Origin: CAZMOK01 sp964644135 | GTDB lineage: Bacteria > Bacteroidota > Bacteroidia > Bacteroidales > JAGOPY01 | Reading direction: 5' to 3' | Length of the DNA: 42,093 bases | NCBI GenBank assembly: GCA_964644135.1 | Contig: CAZXWD010000019.1 | Coordinates: 1 to 42,093, forward strand | Part shown: positions 1 through 8,242 of the stretch, piece by piece | Numbering within the stretch: position 1 is the first letter of the stretch | Layout: every line of letters begins with the position of its first letter | Program-made: the position numbers and the translations under genes | Notes under the pieces: model-generated | Seen by the model: the letters and a program-made list of their open reading frames with translations, nothing else | Told to the model about the DNA's origin: nothing | The model's database searches: none

Positions 1-401
1 GTCTCTATTGCCAAATTGTCCTTATTGCCAAATTGTATTTTTGGTACTGGGTGCTATGAAATTCGTGAATCGTGAGTCGTGAATCGAAAATTGCTGCTGT
101 ATTGTTAGACTTAGTAAGACGTTGTTATTCATTGTTCATTGTTAATTGCCTTAATACCGTAACACCAGACAATTTCGGCAATCTTGTACCCTCCCCCTGG
201 CTTCGCCTTCCCCCTCCCTGCTAGCAGGGAGGGGGACCGAGGGGGTGGGTAAAAAAGGACGATAGAGACAACTCTAACAATATAGACAATTGAGACAATT
301 CTAACAACATTTTGCTGCAATCACTCTCAACGGTTTATTAATTTCCATATGTCAGGGAATCTAAAATATCCTTATTTTTGGCTTTGAAAAAGCTACAGAC
401 T
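1..401. repeat. Repeat-rich intergenic island A
   Basis: No convincing gene is seen. The stretch is made of short reiterated words: variants of ATTGCCAAATTGT near 8-37, GTGAATCGTGAGTCGTGAATCG-like text near 66-87, ATTGTTCATTGTTAATTG near 130-147, and GACAATTGAGACAATT near 284-300. It also holds a complete G/C-tract palindrome (187-251), listed separately. The same words return in the islands at 6870-7237, 8919-9330 and 35976-36589. A 63-codon minus-strand reading frame across the island translates the repeats and is not a credible protein. Confidence 0.7.
187..251. repeat. G/C-tract nested palindrome, copy A
   Basis: The element begins TACCCTCCCCCT and ends AGGGGGTGGGTA, which form an outer inverted pair. 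Inside lies a near-perfect inverted repeat of CCCCCTCCCTGC and GCAGGGAGGGGG around a TA centre. Copies B (29469-29533) and C (30151-30208) share the right half almost exactly. It looks like a non-autonomous intergenic palindromic element of the MITE or REP kind. Its mobilising enzyme is not evident. Confidence 0.75.
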
Positions 402-695
402 ATGGCTAAAAAAACTGAAAAGCAGAAAAAAAGGCCCGTTAAGCCTGCCACCCCTCAACCTACCCTGGAACAGAAATCGGGTTTTGCTTTTGGTAAAGAA
501 AACTACAGGCTCCTGCTCATTGGGCTGGGGCTCATAGCCTTAGGGTTTATCCTGATGATAGGGGGCGGATCGGACGACCCCAGTGAATTCAGTGATGGGA
601 TCTTCAATTTCCAGAGGCTTACACTCGCCCCTCTTCTTGTGATTGCAGGCTATGTTGTGGAAATAGTTGCCATAATGAAAAAACCCAAAGATTAA
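402..695 (+). CDS. DUF3098 family membrane protein
   Basis: A small inner-membrane protein of about 97 residues. The N-terminal 30 residues are lysine and proline rich. Two hydrophobic segments follow, one around YRLLLIGLGLIALGFILMIGG and a second near the C-terminus, separated by a short polar loop with GGSDDP. This is the DUF3098 layout of Bacteroidota. Members usually sit between ftsX and uppP; ftsX is not visible upstream, where a repeat island lies instead. The ATG at 402 is preferred over a TTG at 378, because the family begins with the basic MAKK-type segment. It is 16 bp ahead of uppP and probably cotranscribed. Molecular function is unknown; a role in envelope or division is inferred only from context. 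Confidence 0.85.
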   Translation: MAKKTEKQKKRPVKPATPQPTLEQKSGFAFGKENYRLLLIGLGLIALGFILMIGGGSDDPSEFSDGIFNFQRLTLAPLLVIAGYVVEIVAIMKKPKD

Positions 696-711
696 TCTCA
701 GCAGGCTTTAG

Positions 712-1494
712 ATGGATTGGCTTGAGGCGTTACTTCTTGGCATTTTACAGGGGCTCACAGAATTTCTTCCGGTCAGCAGCAGCGGCCATCTCGAACTGGG
801 AAAGGCGTTACTCGGTATCGAGGCTGAAAAAAGCCTTGCTTTTACCGTTGCAGTGCATGGTGCCACAGTGCTGAGCACTATCGTGGTCTTCAGGAAGGAC
901 CTCTGGAACATAACCCGGGAAACACTCCGTTTCCGATGGAATGATTCCACAAAATTCGTTGCAAAGATCCTGGTGTCGATGATCCCGGTACTTATTCTCG
1001 GGCTTTTCTTCAAGGAAGAGATAGAGTCTTTTTTCACCGGAAATGTGGTTTTTGTGGGGAGCATGCTTATTGTGACTTCATTGTTGCTGGCATCCACAAC
1101 CCTGATAAAACAAAATAAACGCAAAATTAACTGGCTGGATTCCATAATAATCGGTATAGCCCAGGCATTTGCCGTTTTACCCGGTATTTCCAGGTCGGGG
1201 GCAACCATAAGCACAGGCCTGTTGCTGGGTAACAAGCGAGAGGCAGTTACCCGCTTTTCCTTTTTGATGGTGCTGATACCAATAATAGGTGCTAACCTGA
1301 AGGATGTCGTTGATGGGAACATGAACACAGAAGGAGGGGTGGGGATCATACCGATTTTAATAGGTTTTGCAGCAGCCTTTGTCTCAGGGCTTTTTGCCTG
1401 CAGATGGATGATAAGGATTGTAAATCGTGGGAATTTGATCTATTTTGCCGTATATTGCATGATAATAGGGCTTATTGCCATAATTTTCGGTTAG
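712..1494 (+). CDS. uppP: Undecaprenyl-diphosphatase UppP (BacA)
   Basis: Integral membrane phosphatase that converts undecaprenyl diphosphate to the monophosphate, recycling the lipid carrier for peptidoglycan and O-antigen synthesis. Both family signatures are present: the glutamate-rich block EFLPVSSSGH (residues 17-26) and PGISRSGAT (157-165). The 260-residue length and the many hydrophobic helices fit the family. The gene lies between DUF3098 and truB with 7 bp before truB, so the three are likely one operon. The long minus-strand frame over this gene is a shadow. Confidence is high because both catalytic motifs are intact. Confidence 0.97.
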   Translation: MDWLEALLLGILQGLTEFLPVSSSGHLELGKALLGIEAEKSLAFTVAVHGATVLSTIVVFRKDLWNITRETLRFRWNDSTKFVAKILVSMIPVLILGLFFKEEIESFFTGNVVFVGSMLIVTSLLLASTTLIKQNKRKINWLDSIIIGIAQAFAVLPGISRSGATISTGLLLGNKREAVTRFSFLMVLIPIIGANLKDVVDGNMNTEGGVGIIPILIGFAAAFVSGLFACRWMIRIVNRGNLIYFAVYCMIIGLIAIIFG

Positions 1495-1501
1495 CAAGTG
1501 T

Positions 1502-2191
1502 ATGTCACATTTTGATTTTGAGAACGGTGAGGTGTTGCTTTTTGACAAGCCACTGGAGTGGACCTCCTTCGATGTTGTCAACAAAGTAAGGTTCATCCTG
1601 AAGCACAGCGCCGGAATAGAAAGGATCAAGGTGGGCCATGCCGGCACCCTCGACCCCCTTGCAACCGGTCTTCTGGTTGTTTGCACCGGTAAAATGACCA
1701 AGCAAATAAATGACCTTACCCTGCTCGATAAAGAATATACCGGTGTGATCACCCTGGGCGCCACCACCCCGTCGTACGACCTGGAAACCGAGTTCAACAG
1801 GACGTTCCGCGTTCACCATATAACACCGGGGATGATAGAAGAAACTGCCAAAAAGTTCACAGGTAAGATCTTTCAGAAACCACCCATCTATTCCGCCAAA
1901 AAAATAAAGGGTAAAAAGGCCTACCAGTATGCACGCGAAAGCCTGAGCCTGAAAATGAAACCTAAAGAGGTTGAGATCCATGGATTTGAGATCACAGGTA
2001 TTGATATGCCCGATATCTCGTTCAGGGTAAGCTGTAGTAAGGGCACCTATATCCGTTCACTTGCCTACGATTTTGGGAAAGCACTGAAGAGCGGGGCCCA
2101 CCTTTCCCAACTGAGAAGGACCAGGGTGGGGGAATACAAAATTACGGATGCCATCAACCTCGAGCAATTTGAGTTCCTGGTAGAAAATTAA
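1502..2191 (+). CDS. truB: tRNA pseudouridine(55) synthase TruB
   Basis: Isomerises uridine 55 of the T-loop of most tRNAs to pseudouridine. The catalytic motif GHAGTLDPLATG is present around residues 45-56 with the nucleophile Asp51. Downstream are the PPIYSAKK segment, the KAYQYAR segment and SKGTYIRSLAYD, all typical of TruB. At 229 residues it is shorter than the enterobacterial protein and lacks the C-terminal PUA-like extension, as in many Bacteroidota. The start is 7 bp after uppP, which supports translational coupling within the operon. Confidence 0.97.
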   Translation: MSHFDFENGEVLLFDKPLEWTSFDVVNKVRFILKHSAGIERIKVGHAGTLDPLATGLLVVCTGKMTKQINDLTLLDKEYTGVITLGATTPSYDLETEFNRTFRVHHITPGMIEETAKKFTGKIFQKPPIYSAKKIKGKKAYQYARESLSLKMKPKEVEIHGFEITGIDMPDISFRVSCSKGTYIRSLAYDFGKALKSGAHLSQLRRTRVGEYKITDAINLEQFEFLVEN

Positions 2192-2331
2192 CAATTTTTT
2201 AAAACTTTTTTAAACTGCCTGTGTTATTCAGGTTATTACAGCGAAATTATAATGGCGGTGTTTGTTTCGGGCGCACCACAGGCTATTCGATGAATAATGT
2301 CAAGTATTGTGCGTCTTACCTGATTTTCAGG

Positions 2332-2362
2332 TTGACAACACCTCCCTATTGTACTAACTTTG
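2332..2362 (+). promoter_or_regulatory. Bacteroidota-type promoter of queA
   Basis: TTG at 2332-2334 is followed after 20 nt by TAACTTTG (2355-2362), matching the -33/-7 consensus of the Bacteroidota primary sigma factor. It lies 18 nt before the preferred queA ATG and rules out in-frame starts that would fall inside the box. It implies that queA can be transcribed separately from uppP-truB. Confidence 0.7.
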
Positions 2363-2380
2363 CGGCGAAATTCAATGCAG

Positions 2381-3430
2381 ATGAAATTATCACAGTTTAG
2401 ATTCCATTTACCTTCTGAGTTAATAGCTGATCGTCCGCCGGAGAGTAGGGATGAGTCTAAACTCATGATCATAGACCGAAAGGATCAGTCGATAAAGCAC
2501 GGTATTTTTCCTGATATCCTTGATTATTTTGATGACGGGGATGTGTTTGTCCTGAACAACACAAAGGTTTTTCCGGCAAGGCTTTACGGCACCAAGGAAA
2601 AGACCGGTGCCCGGATAGAAGTTTTCCTCCTCAGGGAGTTGAACAGGGATTCCCTTCTGTGGGATGTGCTGGTTGACCCTGCCAGGAAGATAAGGATTGG
2701 GAATAAGCTTTATTTCGGGGAGGATGAATCGCTGGTAGCTGAAGTGATCGACAACACCACCTCAAGGGGCAGGACCCTCAGGTTCCTTTACGACGGCCCA
2801 TACGAAGAGTTCAAAAAGACTATCCAGGAACTGGGCCAGACACCCCTCCCCAAGCTGCACCGCCGTCCGGTTGAACCTCTCGATGATGAGCGTTACCAGA
2901 CTATATATGCCAAGCACGAAGGCGCTGTGGCAGCACCCACGGCAGGCTTGCATTTCTCGCGTGAGCTCATGAAAAGGCTCGAGCTGAAAGGCATTGATTT
3001 TGCCGAAGTTACACTCCATGTAGGGCTGGGAAATTTCCGTACAATTGAAGTGGAAGACCTTACCAAACATAAGATGGACTCGGAAGAGATGATCGTGGAG
3101 GAAAGATCGGCTGAGATCATTAACAGGGCAAAGGACCAGAGGAACAAGATCGTAACCGTTGGCACTACCTCTATGAAAGCCATTGAAACTGCTGTTTCGA
3201 TAACCGGAAAGGTGAAGCCATATATGGGCTGGACAAACAAATTCATCTTTCCTCCCTATAAATTTATGGTGGCCGACAGGATGATAACAAACCTTCATCT
3301 GCCACAGTCGTCGATGATGATGATGGTCGCAGCCTTTGCCGGTTATGAGTTCCTGATGGAGGCATATCAGGAGGCCATAAAGCATAAATATAAATTCTTC
3401 ACTTACGGGGATGCCATGCTCATCCTGTAA
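2381..3430 (+). CDS. queA: S-adenosylmethionine:tRNA ribosyltransferase-isomerase QueA
   Basis: Transfers and isomerises the ribosyl moiety of SAM onto 7-aminomethyl-7-deazaguanine in tRNA, forming epoxyqueuosine. The N-terminus (MKLSQFRFHLPSELIA) matches the family start, so ATG 2381 is chosen. The alternatives at 2360 (TTG) and 2375 (ATG) fall in or just after the promoter box. Visible family segments include FVLNNTKVFPARL, AAPTAGLHFS, VTLHVGLGNF and HKMDSEE, and the length of 349 residues is normal. It follows truB after about 190 bp, so two tRNA-modification genes are neighbours. Confidence 0.96.
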   Translation: MKLSQFRFHLPSELIADRPPESRDESKLMIIDRKDQSIKHGIFPDILDYFDDGDVFVLNNTKVFPARLYGTKEKTGARIEVFLLRELNRDSLLWDVLVDPARKIRIGNKLYFGEDESLVAEVIDNTTSRGRTLRFLYDGPYEEFKKTIQELGQTPLPKLHRRPVEPLDDERYQTIYAKHEGAVAAPTAGLHFSRELMKRLELKGIDFAEVTLHVGLGNFRTIEVEDLTKHKMDSEEMIVEERSAEIINRAKDQRNKIVTVGTTSMKAIETAVSITGKVKPYMGWTNKFIFPPYKFMVADRMITNLHLPQSSMMMMVAAFAGYEFLMEAYQEAIKHKYKFFTYGDAMLIL

Positions 3431-3451
3431 ACACTTGTATCTTTATATTAT

Positions 3452-4120
3452 ATGAACCGTTATGCCATCATAGTGGCCGGAGGAAAAGGCTCCCGGTTCG
3501 GGAAAGATGTCCCCAAGCAATTTACCGACCTGGCCGGAATGCCGATGATATATCATTCTTTGAATGTCTTCAGCGGTATTTCTGAGATAATCCTTGTGCT
3601 GCCTGCTGAATATACCGGTCACTGGCGATCGATACTCCATGATAAAAAGATACGTATTTCACACAGTGTTGTTGAAGGAGGTGAAACAAGGGCAGGGTCA
3701 GTGCAAAACGGACTTAAAATGATCTCCGATGATGATGTATTGGTGGCTGTTCACGATGCCGCCAGGCCACTGATCCCGGCAAAACTGGCTGTAAAAGCCT
3801 TTGAAGAAGCAGAGGAGTTTGGGTCGGCCGTTCCGGTGATACCTGTACATGATACCATCCGTGAATTAAATGAGGGGTTATCGAAGGCTGTCGACAGAAG
3901 CCGGCTTCGTAAGGTACAGACCCCGCAGGTATTTCAACTTCAAACATTGCTTGATGCATACCAACAGGAACTTAATCCTTCCTATACCGATGATGCCTCC
4001 CTCGTGGAAGCCCTGGGCCGGGAAGTTCATTATTTTCCCGGAAATACCGTTAATTTCAAGGTAACAACACAGGAAGACTTGTCCCTGGCTGAGGCATGGT
4101 TGAAAAATCAACAGTTATAG
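3452..4120 (+). CDS. ispD: 2-C-methyl-D-erythritol 4-phosphate cytidylyltransferase IspD
   Basis: Third enzyme of the non-mevalonate isoprenoid pathway; joins CTP and methylerythritol phosphate. The nucleotide-binding loop AGGKGSRFG (residues 9-17) and PKQF are at the N-terminus. VHDAARPL (100-107) and TDDASLVEALG near residue 180 complete the signature. The length of 222 residues is typical. Only 21 bp separate it from queA, and a TATCTTTA (one mismatch to the -7 box) lies in that gap. The stop is 4 bp from the convergent glycosyltransferase stop, with no obvious hairpin between them. Confidence 0.96.
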   Translation: MNRYAIIVAGGKGSRFGKDVPKQFTDLAGMPMIYHSLNVFSGISEIILVLPAEYTGHWRSILHDKKIRISHSVVEGGETRAGSVQNGLKMISDDDVLVAVHDAARPLIPAKLAVKAFEEAEEFGSAVPVIPVHDTIRELNEGLSKAVDRSRLRKVQTPQVFQLQTLLDAYQQELNPSYTDDASLVEALGREVHYFPGNTVNFKVTTQEDLSLAEAWLKNQQL

Positions 4121-4124
4121 ATCA

Positions 4125-5279
4125 TTATTTCACCCCCGACCTGCCTTTCCAGGAGTAGCTGAACAGGGTTGAAATGATACCCGTTGCAACTACGTAGGGA
4201 ATGTAAACCAGCTCAAAAACCAGCAGCAAGGGGATGCTGAAATTATAGCCAAGGAAACCGGCACCTTTTGAGAGCAACCTGTAATCAACCCCCGACTTGA
4301 TCAATATTATAGCCGCGAAAGGTATTGCCATCAAAGGTTCAATTAATATGGACATTCCCAGCAAACCCAGCAACAGGTTGAACAGAAAAACAGTGGCCGT
4401 AACCAGCACTGATTGCCGTTCGCGGTAGCCGGTGCTTTTGGAAGCCCATCTTATACGCTGCAGAAGGAATGATGAAAGGCTTTCCGGGGAGGCAGTATCT
4501 ATAATGGCCTGCTCTTTTCTGACGAACATTGCAGCGCCGGCTCCGTACTTCTTAATTATTTTATGAAGTAAAAAGACGTCGTCTCCGGAAGCATATTTTT
4601 CGTTGCCCTCATAACCGTTTACCTCATCGAAGGCCGACCTTTCGAACGCCAGGTTGGCGCCGTTGCAGATAAATGGTTTCCCGGTTCCCGCGGCCCCGCC
4701 CCCGGAGGTTACAAGGCTGATGAATTCGAGGTTGAAGAATTTTGATAGAAATCCCTGCCCGGGCCGGTACCTTACCGGTCCCCATAATATTTTTGCAGAT
4801 GTTTTTTCATAAACGGCAACCAGGCTCTTAACCCAGAAAGGACCGAAACTGCAATCGGCATCAGTGGTTACAATCAATCTGCCGCGGGCTTTTCCGATAC
4901 CTTTTTTAAGTGCCGCTTTTTTAGAGGAACCTTCTTTGGCCGATAGTTTTAAAACTGTTACATCGAAGTTGAATGCACCCTCTTTGACAAAATCATCAAT
5001 GAGGCCGGAACCGCCGTCGCCGGAATGGTCGTCAACAAAGATCACTTCCAGCAGGCTTTCCGGGTAGTCGAGGCCGGAGAGGTTGTGGCACGTTCTCAGG
5101 AGGTTTTCGTATTCATTCCTGAAAGGGATGATCACCGACACATTGGTTCCTGCACTTTCTGCCGGGACCGGGAATTCTTCAAGTTTTTTCCATCCCGAGG
5201 CAAACTCGTTCACAAGGTAAAAATAGAGCCCTGCAGCAACAGCGGTAAATATTATCAGGATGATCTCTGCCGTTGACAT
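4125..5279 (-). CDS. Family 2 glycosyltransferase, membrane bound
   Basis: An inverting GT2 (GT-A fold) enzyme with one N-terminal membrane anchor and about three C-terminal hydrophobic segments, 384 residues. The nucleotide-sugar core shows VSVIIPFRNE (48-56), VDDHSGDGG (82-90), the metal-binding TTDAD (138-142), ASGDDVFL (230-237, acceptor Asp) and QRIRW (274-278). The last is the Q/RxxRW motif of processive synthases. The active site faces the cytosol and the sugar is probably transferred to a lipid or growing chain. It begins 2 bp after the membrane protein gene upstream on the same strand, so the pair is an operon. Substrate cannot be read from sequence. Confidence 0.9.
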   Translation of the reverse strand: MSTAEIILIIFTAVAAGLYFYLVNEFASGWKKLEEFPVPAESAGTNVSVIIPFRNEYENLLRTCHNLSGLDYPESLLEVIFVDDHSGDGGSGLIDDFVKEGAFNFDVTVLKLSAKEGSSKKAALKKGIGKARGRLIVTTDADCSFGPFWVKSLVAVYEKTSAKILWGPVRYRPGQGFLSKFFNLEFISLVTSGGGAAGTGKPFICNGANLAFERSAFDEVNGYEGNEKYASGDDVFLLHKIIKKYGAGAAMFVRKEQAIIDTASPESLSSFLLQRIRWASKSTGYRERQSVLVTATVFLFNLLLGLLGMSILIEPLMAIPFAAIILIKSGVDYRLLSKGAGFLGYNFSIPLLLVFELVYIPYVVATGIISTLFSYSWKGRSGVK

Positions 5280-5281
5280 AA

Positions 5282-6295
5282 TTAACGTCTGAAGAATTTC
5301 AGCCTGAACACAAACAAAGTGCCCAGGAATGCCGGTAAGATAAGGTTTATCAGCCAGGTTACGGTGGATGCGGCAAAAACAGCGAATTCATGATCAGGTA
5401 CCGGGCTGCCTGTAGCCCGGAGGTACAAAGAGATGACATAGATCGATATAGACCCCCTGACCCCCAGTTCAGCGAGGGCAACGGTAGGTATGGCAGTCAT
5501 GACAAGGTAGATAACAGATATGATGACAAATGCCTGCCCAAGAGGGAGCTCCAATCCGAATATCCTGATAAGCCAGTAGAATTGAAACGTGAAAACGAGG
5601 TATCTTGCAAAGCTCAGCAAAAGCACAGTGAGCAATTCACGCGGGGAATACCAGTTGAACACATCAAGGTATTTGTTCCATTTTTCCAGTTTCCGGGGTA
5701 ACAGCTTGCCAAGTACTGCAGACAAAATACTGATCCTGAAGTAAAACACAAGCAGCAGGAATACCAGTATGGGGATCGAAACGATCATCCCGAAATAGAT
5801 GTAATTATAGATCCTTGCAGGGACATCAACATAATTGGGTATAAAGTATAAAACACTGAAAAGGCCGATAACCAGGGTAATCATGAGCTGGCTGATGCTG
5901 CCAATAATGGTTATGAGTATGCCTTCGATGTGGCTGCCCCTGTCGAGTATAAATACTCTGCCGAAGTACTCCCCGGTGCGGTTTGGTGTGAATGAACTCA
6001 CTGATGTGCCGGTAAGGACGGCCATAAAAGACCTGAGGAAGGTAACTTTTTCGATCCTGCCTATCAGGAGTTTCCATTTAAAAGATTCGATGCCCCAGTT
6101 TACGGGCATCAGAAGGACCACTCCGGCAATGCTCAGCAAAAACCCTTTCGAGTGAAAACTTTCTGAAAGCCTCCCGAGGATGGTTTCCAGGTCCCGCTCA
6201 TAGAACACCTCATGATATATGAAGAGGTAGGTGGCTATTACGATAAGGCCCCTGAAAAGATAGTTGAGCGTTTTCTTTATCTTTGCTGATAGCAT
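5282..6295 (-). CDS. Lysylphosphatidylglycerol synthase transmembrane-domain protein
   Basis: A polytopic membrane protein of 337 residues with roughly eight hydrophobic helices. It has the features of the LPG_synthase_TM (UPF0104) family: SFKWKLLIGR-type and SSFTPNRTGE segments (the conserved SxxxPxxxGE-like block) and a later ALAELGVRGS block. Members without the C-terminal aminoacyl-transferase domain, like this one, are thought to move lipids or lipid-linked sugars. It is first of a two-gene unit with the GT2 glycosyltransferase, which suggests joint work on a lipid-linked glycan. The start lies 19 bp from the divergent ruvC start. Confidence 0.85.
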   Translation of the reverse strand: MLSAKIKKTLNYLFRGLIVIATYLFIYHEVFYERDLETILGRLSESFHSKGFLLSIAGVVLLMPVNWGIESFKWKLLIGRIEKVTFLRSFMAVLTGTSVSSFTPNRTGEYFGRVFILDRGSHIEGILITIIGSISQLMITLVIGLFSVLYFIPNYVDVPARIYNYIYFGMIVSIPILVFLLLVFYFRISILSAVLGKLLPRKLEKWNKYLDVFNWYSPRELLTVLLLSFARYLVFTFQFYWLIRIFGLELPLGQAFVIISVIYLVMTAIPTVALAELGVRGSISIYVISLYLRATGSPVPDHEFAVFAASTVTWLINLILPAFLGTLFVFRLKFFRR

Positions 6296-6314
6296 CGTTT
6301 CTTAATTAGCTGCC

Positions 6315-6869
6315 ATGGCTGCCACCGATCGCATAGTGTTAGGAATAGACCCCGGTACCACCATCATGGGGTACGGCATCATGCACGTAAAGGGGAAAGA
6401 GCTGAATTTGCTTGCCATGGGAGTACTCAAGTTGTCCAAAGTTACAAATCACGCCGACAAGTTAAAAAAAATCTTCGAGCGTGTCATCAGCCTGATCGAT
6501 GAATACCACCCCGATGAAGTGGCGCTCGAGGCCCCTTTTTACGGAAAGAATGTACAGTCGATGCTGAAACTGGGCAGGGCACAGGGTGTGGCTATGGCCG
6601 CCGCCCTTTCGCGGTCGGTCCCTATTTATGAATATTCACCCAGGAAGATCAAGCAGTCGATCACAGGCCGTGGCAGCGCCTCAAAAGAGCAGGTTGCTGC
6701 TATGCTCCATAACCTTCTGAAGTACGATGAGCTTCCCCAGTACCTCGATGCCACCGACGGGCTTGCGGCTGCCGTTTGTCATTATTTCCAGGGGGTAAGT
6801 GATGCTCATGGTAAATCCTACACCGGCTGGTCGTCGTTTGTTGGCAAGAACAAGGACAGGATTGTTTGA
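6315..6869 (+). CDS. ruvC: Crossover junction endodeoxyribonuclease RuvC
   Basis: Resolves Holliday junctions together with RuvAB. The four acidic catalytic residues of the RNase H-like fold are visible: Asp12 in GIDPGT, Glu72 in ALEAPF, and Asp145 and Asp148 in LDATDGLAAA. The KNVQSMLKLGRAQG block around residues 79-91 is also typical. The length of 184 residues is usual. ruvA and ruvB are not in this window. The gene is divergent from the flippase-like gene with only 19 bp between starts, so its promoter must overlap that leader. Confidence 0.96.
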   Translation: MAATDRIVLGIDPGTTIMGYGIMHVKGKELNLLAMGVLKLSKVTNHADKLKKIFERVISLIDEYHPDEVALEAPFYGKNVQSMLKLGRAQGVAMAAALSRSVPIYEYSPRKIKQSITGRGSASKEQVAAMLHNLLKYDELPQYLDATDGLAAAVCHYFQGVSDAHGKSYTGWSSFVGKNKDRIV

Positions 6870-7237
6870 TGACTTTTTCGCCCCACGCAGCTTTTAAATG
6901 TTAAAAGATATTGTTGGTTGTTTGTTGTCAAATTGCCGCAATTGTCAAATTGTCTTTATTGTCAAGTAGGTACTAGGTGCTGGGTACTGGGTTCTTCGTG
7001 AATCGGACCTGTTTCATCCAGGCCATCAGCCAAAAGCTAAAAGCCAACAGCCTATAGAACACGGATGACGCGGATTAAACGGATTTGCGCGGATTAACTC
7101 AGAACTCAGAACTTACTGACGACTGTCCTTCCCCTCTTCCCCTCTTCCCCTCTTCCCCTCTTCTCCATCAGCTAACAGCCATCAGCCATAAATTACCATT
7201 TATTTCATAGCTTTGAATGTAGCTAAATTGCACCCCT
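6870..7237. repeat. Repeat-rich intergenic island B
   Basis: No gene is seen in 368 bp. The sequence is a string of reiterated words: ATTGTCAAATTGTC around 6930-6965, TACTAGGTGCTGGGTACTGGG near 6969-6990, AGCCAAAAGCTAAAAGCC near 7028-7050, CGGATTAAACGGATTTGCGC near 7072-7092, AACTCAGAACTCAGAACTTA (7096-7115), TGACGACTGT (7117-7126), four tandem CCCCTCTT units (about 7130-7163) and CAGCTAACAGCCATCAGCC near 7169-7188. The order matches much of the island at 35976-36589. Confidence 0.75.
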
Positions 7238-8242
7238 GTGAAACATTACACCATACCGGTATTTGTGCCTGAACTGGCATGCCCTTTCCAGTGTGTTTTC
7301 TGCGACCAGGAGAAGATAACGGGAAAGGAAAACATCCCCGCACCGGAAGATGTAATGCTTACAATAGAAAAATACCTTAAAACATTCCCGGCTGCCGACA
7401 GGCATGTGGAAGTGGGCTTCTTCGGGGGTAATTTCACCGGGATACCATCAGACGACCAGAGGGCCTACCTGGAGGTGGCATACGGCTACCTGAAAAGGTC
7501 AATGATCGACGGGATACGGCTTTCCACCCGTCCTGATTATATCAACGACGAGGTGCTCAAACTGCTGAAAGACCACGGTGTGACAACTGTGGAGCTGGGG
7601 GCCCAGTCGATGGACGAGAAAGTGCTTGAGCAGAGCGGAAGGGGGCATACTGTTGCGGATACCCTCAATGCAGCCGAAATGATTAAAGAAGCAGGTATCA
7701 GGCTGGGCCTGCAGATGATGCTGGGATTGCCGGGTGATACACCGGCAAAATCAAAAAAGACGGCCAGAATGATCGTTAAGGCAGGCGCTGTTGAAACCAG
7801 GATCTATCCAACCCTCGTCATTAAAGGTACCGGACTGGAAAACCTATACAAAGAGGGGAAATACAAGCCACTGAGCATGAACGAGGCGGTTGCCTGGTCG
7901 ATGGAGGTGGTAAAAATATTTGAATCCGGTAATGTAAAGGTGATCCGGGTAGGGCTCCATCCTTCGGAAGGGATAATTTCGGGTGATGAGCTGGTGGCCG
8001 GGCCTTTTCACACTTCTTTCAGGGAGCTGGTTATGACCGGGCTCTGGTGGGAAAAACTCAGGAAGATCAGGAAAGAAAGAGGCGCGGAAAATATCAGGAT
8101 TTACGTACCTCCCGGTCAGCTTAACTATGCCGTAGGTTACGAGGCTAAGAATAGAAAACGCCTTTTGAAGAAATACAAGTCGGTGGTATTTCACGCCGAC
8201 AATCAATTATCGGGAAGAAATTATGAAGTTGTTGTTCATTGA
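7238..8242 (+). CDS. Radical SAM protein, Elp3-like (COG1243 type)
   Basis: A 334-residue radical SAM enzyme. The cluster-binding CxxxCxxC is at Cys15, Cys19 and Cys22 near the extreme N-terminus. It is followed by VGFFGGNFTG (the GGE-like SAM-binding strand), STRPDYI and GAQSMDEKVL, all resembling the radical SAM half of Elp3-type proteins. There is no C-terminal acetyltransferase domain, so it is not full Elp3, and the reaction is unknown. Translation appears to start at GTG 7238, which places the motif at the family position. It overlaps the next gene by 20 bp, a strong sign of translational coupling with the DUF6873-like protein. Confidence 0.85.
   Translation: MKHYTIPVFVPELACPFQCVFCDQEKITGKENIPAPEDVMLTIEKYLKTFPAADRHVEVGFFGGNFTGIPSDDQRAYLEVAYGYLKRSMIDGIRLSTRPDYINDEVLKLLKDHGVTTVELGAQSMDEKVLEQSGRGHTVADTLNAAEMIKEAGIRLGLQMMLGLPGDTPAKSKKTARMIVKAGAVETRIYPTLVIKGTGLENLYKEGKYKPLSMNEAVAWSMEVVKIFESGNVKVIRVGLHPSEGIISGDELVAGPFHTSFRELVMTGLWWEKLRKIRKERGAENIRIYVPPGQLNYAVGYEAKNRKRLLKKYKSVVFHADNQLSGRNYEVVVH

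Noticed and set aside
129..320. 63-codon minus-strand gene in island A
   Set aside because: Encodes repeat words and the G/C-tract palindrome only.
708..1349. 213-codon minus-strand frame opposite uppP
   Set aside because: Antisense shadow of a clearly coding gene; sequence has no family features.
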